From positions 1 through 18,389 of the forward strand of contig DATDRF010000169.1 of NCBI GenBank assembly GCA_035291905.1: 18,389 nucleotides of DNA, read 5' to 3'. The stretch's first letter is position 1. Each line of letters begins with the position of its first letter. A model generated the notes under the pieces. The model was not told the origin of the DNA. It made no database searches and saw only the letters and a list, made by a program, of their open reading frames with translations. This DNA is from JACPLA01 sp035291905 (lineage in GTDB: Bacteria; Bacteroidota; Ignavibacteria; UBA10030). Positions 1 to 5,018 of the stretch are shown here, piece after piece. The translations under genes and the position numbers were made by a program.

Positions 1-194
1 GGGAGGGTCACTGCAAACGCGATTCCCCAGGATTTTCCTCCATACCATGCAGCGAAGAGGACGGGAAGAAGAAAGAAGACAGGAAACTGAACAAAGGAGC
101 CGACAAAATAATCGACCGCAAGAATGATTCCTGCTCCAAGGATGGAAACGATGGGAACTGCCCAGGGATATCTGTCAAAGTTCATGGCATTCAT
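1..194 (-). CDS. N-terminal part of an integral membrane protein (window-edge partial)
   Basis: The minus strand is open from an ATG at 194 through position 1, so about 64 residues are visible and the rest lies outside the window. The peptide starts MNAMNFDRYPW and is then almost entirely hydrophobic, with two probable membrane helices; the second includes FPVFFLLPVLFAAWYGG. A run of helices ending in FxLPVLxAAWYGG is common in the N-terminal membrane regions of sensor histidine kinases and diguanylate cyclases (DUF4118/MASE-like), so a membrane sensor is my best guess, by inference only. No good ribosome binding site precedes either ATG (194 or 185), and the frame stays open further upstream, so the start is uncertain. 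It lies 38 nt downstream of the flavodoxin-like gene on the same strand and may be co-transcribed with it. Confidence 0.5.
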   Translation of the reverse strand, partial: MNAMNFDRYPWAVPIVSILGAGIILAVDYFVGSFVQFPVFFLLPVLFAAWYGGKSWGIAFAVTL

Positions 195-232
195 TATAAG
201 AAAGAAAGAGGAAGAAAGAACAGAGACAACGG

Positions 233-820
233 TCAGCGCTTTGCCTGCTTCATGCGCTTCGCCAACACGGCAATACGCCGGCCAAGCATTTTTCCTTTCT
301 GCATGAATTCAGGGCGAATTGTCTCATTCTGGGTATCAAAAGGAGGTTCCGCCGTTATTGCGGATGCGCCAAACGGCGAAGTCCACTCGGGTCCTCCGGT
401 CACAATCATTCCAAAAATGAGCATGGAGTGGAGAATACTCAACTGGACGAGCTCTTCTCCAGCTGACATTCCGCCTCCGGTCGTAAAGGAGGCCCCGATC
501 TTATCTTGCAGCTGTGCATTCTTGAAAGGCCATGAATTGATGAAGTGTTGAACGGGAGGCGCGACAGCCGCGTTAAAAACCGGGCTGCCGACGATGATGG
601 CATCAGCCGATATGATATCTTCTGCCGTCGCCTCCGTGACGGTTTTCAGGAGAACCGTCACATCGGATTCCGATCCGGCTCCCTCTGCGACGGCCTTCGC
701 CAGTGCGCCGGTGTGACCCTTTTCACTGTAGTATGCAACGAGAACGACGGGTTTTGTCTGACCTAAGAGCAGAGGAATGACAAAGAATGAAATGATGAAC
801 GCAGCGGCAATCGGTTTCAT
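233..820 (-). CDS. Exported flavodoxin/WrbA-like FMN protein
   Basis: The protein is 195 aa from the ATG at 820, chosen because GAGAGGGAATGC lies just upstream and because the protein then begins with a clear signal sequence (MKPIAAAF followed by IISFFVIPLLLG, residues 1-22). An upstream in-frame start at 919 would bury that signal and is unlikely. After the signal comes a flavodoxin fold: the phosphate-binding loop YYSEKGHTGALAKAVAEGA (about 30-48), a second motif IIVGSPVFNAAVAPPVQHFI, and a third region FTTGGGMSAGEE matching the WrbA/NAD(P)H:quinone oxidoreductase pattern. Family members bind FMN and carry out two-electron reduction of quinones or similar acceptors, normally in the cytosol. 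An N-terminal signal or anchor is unusual and suggests a periplasmic or membrane-tethered redox role. No lipobox cysteine is seen. It is divergent from the SulP gene and probably has its own promoter (849-877). Flavodoxin fold: fairly sure; substrate: unknown. Confidence 0.85.
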   Translation of the reverse strand: MKPIAAAFIISFFVIPLLLGQTKPVVLVAYYSEKGHTGALAKAVAEGAGSESDVTVLLKTVTEATAEDIISADAIIVGSPVFNAAVAPPVQHFINSWPFKNAQLQDKIGASFTTGGGMSAGEELVQLSILHSMLIFGMIVTGGPEWTSPFGASAITAEPPFDTQNETIRPEFMQKGKMLGRRIAVLAKRMKQAKR

Positions 821-848
821 GAAGCATTCCCTCTCTTTTGTTATGCAC

Positions 849-877
849 AAGATAAGAAACTGAATGAGTCTTATCAA
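849..877 (-). promoter_or_regulatory. Candidate promoter for the flavodoxin-like gene
   Basis: On the minus strand TTGATA (877-872) and TATCTT (854-849) are separated by 17 nt. This also reads as TTG-N20-TATCTTGT, close to the Bacteroidota TTTG/TAnnTTTG pattern. The expected start of transcription is about 20 nt upstream of the gene's start codon. Seen by eye only. Confidence 0.45.
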
Positions 878-931
878 AGAACGTTGAACGACTCCTCTTA
901 TCTCTCCGTTGAACCACAAGGGCGATAAGGC

Positions 932-960
932 TCTTGATTCCAGCGTACCTTCTTAGTAGA
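932..960 (+). promoter_or_regulatory. Candidate promoter for the SulP transporter gene
   Basis: TTGATT (932-937) and TAGAAT (955-960) are separated by 17 nt. The -10 box ends 29 nt before the ATG at 990, which would give a 5' leader of about 23 nt. It sits back to back with the flavodoxin promoter on the other strand. No strong Shine-Dalgarno is visible in the short leader, which is common for FCB-group genes. Confidence 0.5.
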
Positions 961-989
961 ATAACGTTGGAATTTTAGCTCAAACTCCC

Positions 990-3218
990 ATGACCGTTGC
1001 TGCACAATCGAAGCAAGATCAGTCCAAGCTCTCCGGCGACCTCTGGGGCGGGTTGGCTGCAATGCTGGTGGCTCTCCCGTCGTCGATCGCCTTCGGGGTT
1101 CTCACCTACACCACGATAGGACATGAGTACGCTGGTGTGGGCGCAATGGCCGGGATGCTTGGTGCCGCCGCGCTCGGGATCGTGGCTCCGTTGATTGGCC
1201 GCACGCGCGGGCTCATTTCGGCTCCGTGTGCCCCCTCTGCCGCTGTCCTTTCGGCAATGGCGGCAGGGCTGCTTGCGGGAACAGTGGGGGGCGTGCTGGC
1301 GCCGGCTCAGATTCTTCCTCTCCTTGCACTGACAGGTCTCTTCTCGGCCGGACTCCAGATCCTCTATGGAACGTTAGGGGGAGGACGTCTCATCAAATTC
1401 ATACCGTTTCCGGTTGTGAGCGGGTATCTTTCGGGTGTTGCGGTTCTTATCGCTCTAGGCCAAATTCCCAAGCTCTTTGGATTTTCAAGCAGTATCTCGC
1501 TCTGGGAGGGGCTGGGCTCGCCTTCACTGTGGCAATGGCAGGGCGTCGTTGTGGGAATTATCACAATCCTCTCGATGGGTTTCGCACCGAGGATCACGAG
1601 GAAAGTCCCGCCGGCCATCCTGGGATTAGGGGGAGGTATTGCGTCGTACTTCATCATCGCTCTTTTCTCCCGGGATCTTCTGACCGTGGTGGACAATCCT
1701 TTGGTCATCGGCCCTATCCATGCGACCGGCTCATTTTTTTCCGCAGTCGGTGAGCAGGTCGGTTCCGTTTTCATGATCGACTTTTCCACCCTCCGATTCA
1801 TCATCATTCCGGCGCTGACGCTTTCCGTTCTCCTTTCGATCGATACGTTGAAGACCTGTGTCGCCCTTGATGCTCTCACGCACCGCCGTCACAATTCCGA
1901 CCGTGAATTGATCGGACAGGGAATCGGCAACCTCGCCTCTTTTCTGGCGGGAGGAATGCCCGGTGCGGGGACAATGGGGCCCACGCTTGTCAATGTCACA
2001 AGCGGCGGCAAAACACCTCGGGCAGGAGTCGTTGAAGGAGGTTTTGTCATTCTGGCAACCCTTCTTCTCGGCAGGCTCATTGCATGGGTGCCGATCGCCA
2101 CACTGGCAGGAATTCTGCTTTTCATTGCATGGAGAATGTTTGACCGGAGCATGTTTCGGCTCTTGCGTTCACCTGCGGGACGGCTCGATTTCGCCGTGAT
2201 CGTGGGTGTCGTTCTCGTCTCAATCACCGTCGACCTTATTGCCGCGTCGGGAGTCGGCGTGGCGCTCACCATTCTGCTCTTCATCAGAGACCAGATCAGG
2301 GGATCGGTCATCCGAAGAAAACATTATCTGAACGAGATTTCCTCGAAGACACGGCGGCAGACGGCGGAGCGTGAAGTCCTGACAAAGTCGGGAGATCAGG
2401 CAGTGTTCTGTGAACTGCAGGGGAACCTCTTCTTTGGAACAACGGATCAGCTGTTCTCGCTCCTCGAACCCGATCTGCGGACAAGGCGGTTCATCCTTCT
2501 CGATATGCGCCGTGTGCAATCGATGGATTACACAGCCGCGCACCTGTTTGAGCAGATGCATTCCCGCCTGGCACACAGAAACGGACAGTTGCTGTTCTGC
2601 GGCATGCCCTCGGGGCTTCTGGACCAGAGGAACTTTGAGCATTACCTGGTCCAACTCGGCGTTGTGCGCGAAGGGGGTGGCGTGATGATTTCGGAAACAC
2701 TCGATGGGGCATTGGAATGGATGGAAGAACGGATTCTGGAGATCGAGGGGGTAGGCCGACCGGACGAAGAGATGATCCTGGGACCAACGGACTTTGATCT
2801 CTTCCGGGGATTCGACGAAACAACACTCGAGGCGCTGAAACAATTCCTCGTGGAGAGGCCGCTGAGACCGGATGAATTTGTTTTCAGGCAGGGCGACGAG
2901 GGAGATGAGATTTTCCTTGTCCGACGCGGAGCGGTTCGGATCATGCTTCCGCTCGAACGGGGCAAGTTTCACCATCTTGCAACAATTGGCCGCGGCGATT
3001 TCTTCGGCGAGCTTGCGTTTCTGGACAGAGGCCAGAGATCGGCGAATGCCGTCGCGAAAGGACGAACAGACCTGTACGTGCTCTCGCGTTCCCGCCTGAA
3101 CGAGCTCTCGCATTTGAATGCACAGTTCGGCGTGCAGATTTTCGCCAGGCTCGCGCATGTCATCGCGTTGCGACTTCGTCAGGCTGATGCGGAATTAAGA
3201 ATGTTACAGGATAGGTGA
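990..3218 (+). CDS. SulP-family anion transporter with C-terminal STAS and cyclic-nucleotide-binding domains
   Basis: The protein is 742 aa. Residues about 15-440 are a SulP/SLC26 transporter core: LSGDLWGGLAAMLVALPSS at the start, the APCAPSAAVLSAMAAGLL segment of the substrate region, and FLAGGMPGAGTMGPTLVN further on. A STAS domain follows at about 460-570 (VFCELQGNLFFGTTDQL, then ILLDMRRVQSMDYTAAH). The last part, about 598-720, is a cNMP-binding (CAP_ED) domain with the glycine-rich EFVFRQGDEGDEIFLVRRG and a phosphate-binding-cassette-like GELAFLDRGQRSANAVA. SulP proteins carry sulfate, bicarbonate or other anions, usually by proton or sodium coupling. The STAS domain is the usual regulatory partner; the extra cNMP domain suggests gating by a cyclic nucleotide (inference). 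Substrate cannot be told from sequence. It is a single-gene unit, divergent from the flavodoxin-like gene and followed by a 7-nt repeat block. Confidence 0.93.
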   Translation: MTVAAQSKQDQSKLSGDLWGGLAAMLVALPSSIAFGVLTYTTIGHEYAGVGAMAGMLGAAALGIVAPLIGRTRGLISAPCAPSAAVLSAMAAGLLAGTVGGVLAPAQILPLLALTGLFSAGLQILYGTLGGGRLIKFIPFPVVSGYLSGVAVLIALGQIPKLFGFSSSISLWEGLGSPSLWQWQGVVVGIITILSMGFAPRITRKVPPAILGLGGGIASYFIIALFSRDLLTVVDNPLVIGPIHATGSFFSAVGEQVGSVFMIDFSTLRFIIIPALTLSVLLSIDTLKTCVALDALTHRRHNSDRELIGQGIGNLASFLAGGMPGAGTMGPTLVNVTSGGKTPRAGVVEGGFVILATLLLGRLIAWVPIATLAGILLFIAWRMFDRSMFRLLRSPAGRLDFAVIVGVVLVSITVDLIAASGVGVALTILLFIRDQIRGSVIRRKHYLNEISSKTRRQTAEREVLTKSGDQAVFCELQGNLFFGTTDQLFSLLEPDLRTRRFILLDMRRVQSMDYTAAHLFEQMHSRLAHRNGQLLFCGMPSGLLDQRNFEHYLVQLGVVREGGGVMISETLDGALEWMEERILEIEGVGRPDEEMILGPTDFDLFRGFDETTLEALKQFLVERPLRPDEFVFRQGDEGDEIFLVRRGAVRIMLPLERGKFHHLATIGRGDFFGELAFLDRGQRSANAVAKGRTDLYVLSRSRLNELSHLNAQFGVQIFARLAHVIALRLRQADAELRMLQDR

Positions 3219-3220
3219 TG

Positions 3221-3332
3221 TGGAAGTTGAAGGTTACGAGTTCCGGGCTAAAGGTGTCAGGCTTCAGGTTCCACGCTGAAGCTGACCGCTGTTAGCTGAC
3301 AGCTTCCCCTTTTCACTTTTCACTTCTTATCC
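3221..3332. repeat. Degenerate 7-nt tandem repeat block A
   Basis: Sixteen consecutive heptads can be laid out without any phase break, from 3221 (TGGAAGT) to 3332 (CTTATCC). By hand count, neighbouring heptads agree at 57 of 105 compared positions, roughly twice the random expectation. The last two letters of the unit drift along the block from GT, to alternating GC and GT, to CT, to TT. Two exact TTCACTT copies lie at 3312-3325. It starts 3 nt after the SulP stop codon and fills most of the 155-nt gap before the convergent Rho_N-type gene. No gene is visible in it. Confidence 0.8.
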
Positions 3333-3373
3333 CGCCAAAAAACGACGGGACGCATACAACGCGCTTCTTTCTC

Positions 3374-3697
3374 TCACACCGTATGCTTCCTCAATTCCCT
3401 TTTCAAATCGTGAATCTTCCGCAGGACCGGTTTGAGTTCGTCTTTGCTCTTCTTGGCGAGGATTTCGTCCCGGCGCGCTTTCATCTCACGGATCTGTTGT
3501 TTGATCGCTGTTTTGTTGATACCGACAACATGGTGATGCTCATGGGCTTCAATCCCAAGGGCAACGCAGAGGGCCGGCAGGAGCTTCTCCTTGTGCATCG
3601 TACTGTATGCCCTCACCGCCTCGTGTTCGAGCCCCTTGGCAATCTCGCGCAGCTGTAAAACGGTCATTTTGCTGAGTTCTTCATAGGAATGTGCCAT
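3374..3697 (-). CDS. Small basic protein with Rho_N/SAP-type helix-extension-helix domain
   Basis: The protein is 107 aa from the ATG at 3697, which is preceded by GGAGGAATC; the longer frame to 3781 has no comparable ribosome binding site. The N-terminus MAHSYEELSKMTVLQLREIAKGL has the MTVxxLRxIAK pattern of the Rho termination factor N-terminal (Rho_N/SAP-like) domain, a small nucleic-acid-binding fold. A histidine patch, EAHEHHHVVG, sits in the middle. The second half (about 65-107) is a highly charged, predicted coiled helix rich in Lys and Arg, ending RKIHDLKRELRKHTV. The likely role is DNA or RNA binding; no catalytic motif is seen. It is transcribed alone from the candidate promoter at 3760-3788, divergent from the cold-shock gene and convergent with the SulP gene. 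Function beyond nucleic-acid binding is unknown. Confidence 0.8.
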   Translation of the reverse strand: MAHSYEELSKMTVLQLREIAKGLEHEAVRAYSTMHKEKLLPALCVALGIEAHEHHHVVGINKTAIKQQIREMKARRDEILAKKSKDELKPVLRKIHDLKRELRKHTV

Positions 3698-3759
3698 GAT
3701 TCCTCCGCGAACTTTTGTGGTAAAGTGAATAGCTTCGGGCGTTAAGCCGATCAAATGGA

Positions 3760-3788
3760 AATGTAATAAGCGGCATATCAACGTTCAA
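3760..3788 (-). promoter_or_regulatory. Candidate Bacteroidota-type promoter of the Rho_N-type gene
   Basis: On the minus strand TTGAAC (3788-3783), 17 nt, then TACATT (3765-3760) followed by TC. Read as TTG-N20-TACATTTC it matches TTG-N20-TAnnTTTG except for the last base. It lies about 60 nt upstream of the start codon. Confidence 0.5.
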
Positions 3789-3847
3789 TCGTCCCCGAAA
3801 CCGCCCAAGGAGGGGTTCAGCAAGAGCCTTGCCGCCCGTCACATGCC

Positions 3848-3862
3848 TGATAATAATTATCA
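3848..3862. promoter_or_regulatory. Perfect 7-1-7 inverted repeat identical to the Fur-box consensus
   Basis: TGATAATAATTATCA is a perfect 7-1-7 palindrome and equals the TGATAATnATTATCA consensus described for Fur in Bacillus. It ends 8 nt before the -33 TTG (3871) of the cold-shock promoter and lies about 60 nt upstream of the divergent Rho_N-gene promoter. A Fur-family repressor or activator (Fur, PerR or Zur type) binding here is inferred. No Fur gene is in the window. Confidence 0.6.
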
Positions 3863-3866
3863 AATT

Positions 3867-3880
3867 TCACTTGGAAGTGA
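3867..3880. promoter_or_regulatory. 6-2-6 palindrome overlapping the csp -33 element
   Basis: TCACTTGGAAGTGA is a perfect inverted repeat (TCACTT, GG, AAGTGA). It covers the TTG of the candidate csp promoter and lies 4 nt after the Fur-type box, so it could be a separate operator. The cognate regulator cannot be named. Confidence 0.4.
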
Positions 3881-3901
3881 TTGCGCCTTTGCGTATATTT
3901 G
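3871..3901 (+). promoter_or_regulatory. Bacteroidota-type promoter for the cold-shock gene
   Basis: TTG at 3871-3873, a 20-nt spacer, then TATATTTG at 3894-3901, which matches the -7 consensus TAnnTTTG exactly. Transcription would start near 3908. A second possible promoter upstream (TTGCCG, then TAATAA inside the Fur-type box) cannot be excluded. Confidence 0.65.
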
Positions 3902-3907
3902 TAGTGT

Positions 3908-4103
3908 CAAATAACAGTACACCGTCTGCACATCTTCAAAGTCCCACTGCTGAGCCGCACGAAAACCTTCCAAGGTACAAACGTCGTCAGTCAGATGAGC
4001 GCTCGGGAGAGATCTCAAGCAGGAAGTGATGTCTGTCTGTTCGGCGTACACCTTACCTGGCGGTACAGTCCAGGTGCAATCAACATACGAAAGGACTGAT
4101 TCC
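3908..4103 (+). promoter_or_regulatory. Long 5' leader of the cold-shock gene
   Basis: About 196 nt separate the predicted transcription start from the csp ATG with no convincing ORF between them. Cold-shock mRNAs of the cspA type are known for leaders of this size that refold with temperature. A 6-bp hairpin is visible shortly before the gene: ACCTGG (4055-4060), 9-nt loop, CCAGGT (4070-4075). The ribosome binding site is AAGGACTGATTCC before the ATG at 4104. A thermosensing role is inference. Confidence 0.4.
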
Positions 4104-4304
4104 ATGGAAAAAGGAACAGTCAAATGGTTCAACGGAGCAAAAGGCTTCGGATTTATCACCCGTCAGGGCGGCGAAGATGTGTTCGTCCATTTTAGAGAAA
4201 TTGTTGGCGAAGGCTACAAGACTCTGAACGAAGGCGATCAGGTGCAGTTCGAGGTCACGCAAGGCCCCAAAGGTCCTGCGGCCAAGAACGTCTCTGTTGT
4301 CTAA
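4104..4304 (+). CDS. cspA: Cold-shock domain protein (CspA family)
   Basis: The protein is 66 aa, the normal length of a stand-alone cold-shock protein. It has RNP1 as KGFGFITR (about 14-21) and RNP2 as DVFVHF (about 25-30), with the start MEKGTVKWFNGAKG and the end GPAAKNVSVV typical of the family. Such proteins bind single-stranded RNA and DNA and act as RNA chaperones in the cytoplasm. The start at 4104 is fixed by family length and by AAAGGAC 8-14 nt upstream; the longer open frame from 4026 is leader sequence. It is monocistronic, with a strong terminator 17 nt after the stop. Upstream lies an unusually rich control region: a Fur-type box, a second palindrome and a long leader. Confidence 0.96.
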   Translation: MEKGTVKWFNGAKGFGFITRQGGEDVFVHFREIVGEGYKTLNEGDQVQFEVTQGPKGPAAKNVSVV

Positions 4305-4320
4305 CAAGAGATCGAACCAT

Positions 4321-4359
4321 AAACAAAAAACCCTGCTCACAAGGCAGGGTTTTTTGTTT
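4321..4359. terminator. Bidirectional intrinsic terminator between csp and the transposase gene
   Basis: Perfect inverted repeat of 16 bp: 4321-4336 pairs with 4344-4359 around a 7-nt loop. The GC core is CCCTGC/GCAGGG, with an A-run on the left and a T-run on the right, so it can end the plus-strand csp transcript and the minus-strand transposase transcript (stop at 4383). Confidence 0.9.
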
Positions 4360-4382
4360 TGTGCAGACGCGATGACGGCCAA

Positions 4383-4967
4383 TTATCGAATTCCCCCTTT
4401 CTCCCTGTCAATACTCCAATGAAGAGGGTTGTCGCGAATGTATTGGCGGATGCGATCCAATTCGGCTTCATCGCGAATGATGCGATCGTGGAACCTTCCT
4501 TGCCACCCGAAAAAGGGATCATGGTCGTCATGGATCGTTTTTGTGGCCTTTGCCTTGAAATGTCTCAGAACCTTCCCCAGGACCGGCTTTGGATTCTTCA
4601 TTAGGGGCCAATTCGTCTGTGGCCCGAAACTATCAGCATCAATTCCTGTCGGGATTTCATCACTGTCCGTGGCAATTTGACTAATCAAATTGCCACGGTT
4701 CTTCCACAACACTACAATTCCATGAAAATGGTCGGGCATGATTTGAAACTCATCCAAGCTCACATTCGGAAATACTGAGGGAAGTTCAAGCCAACATCGA
4801 AGGACAACCTCGCCAATTGCAGATAACACTGTAAGATTCTCCCTCACCTCGCCAAGGACACATTCCCGGTTCCTCGTAACCCCCGTGACAAAGTACGACC
4901 CTTCAGAGGAATAGTCATATCTCTCCAATCGAAGGGATTTGTGTTCCCATTTTCTGTACCCCATCAT
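4383..4967 (-). CDS. Y1 transposase of the RAYT / IS200-like (TnpA_REP) family
   Basis: The protein is 194 aa if read from the ATG at 4967; an in-frame TTG at 4976 and a second ATG at 4964 are alternatives. It has the family start LRLERYDYSSEGSYFVTGVT, the HUH motif QIMPDHFHGIVVL (His80, His82) and the catalytic tyrosine in RQYIRDNPLHW (Tyr176). Single-Tyr RAYT enzymes nick and join single-stranded DNA and are associated with REP palindromes between genes; they are usually single-copy and domesticated. No IS200 left or right ends are obvious, and the gene lies 52 nt after the hydroxylase gene on the same strand, so it may be read by run-through. A T7 then G7 homopolymer lies directly before the ATG on the coding strand, so the ribosome binding site is poor and start-site length variation is possible. 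The protein looks intact. Confidence 0.9.
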   Translation of the reverse strand: MMGYRKWEHKSLRLERYDYSSEGSYFVTGVTRNRECVLGEVRENLTVLSAIGEVVLRCWLELPSVFPNVSLDEFQIMPDHFHGIVVLWKNRGNLISQIATDSDEIPTGIDADSFGPQTNWPLMKNPKPVLGKVLRHFKAKATKTIHDDHDPFFGWQGRFHDRIIRDEAELDRIRQYIRDNPLHWSIDREKGGIR

Positions 4968-5018
4968 CCCCCCCAAAAAAAGGTGTGCCCCCCTGAGCAG
5001 ATCAACCCATGTGTCCTG

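Noticed and set aside
2220..3158. 312-aa open frame on the minus strand
   Set aside because: Antisense to the STAS/cNMP part of the SulP gene; composition rich in Cys, His and Arg, no start signal and no family motif.
4026..4103. 26-residue N-terminal extension of the cold-shock protein
   Set aside because: The family starts at MEKGTVKWFN; the extension is leader sequence without its own ribosome binding site.
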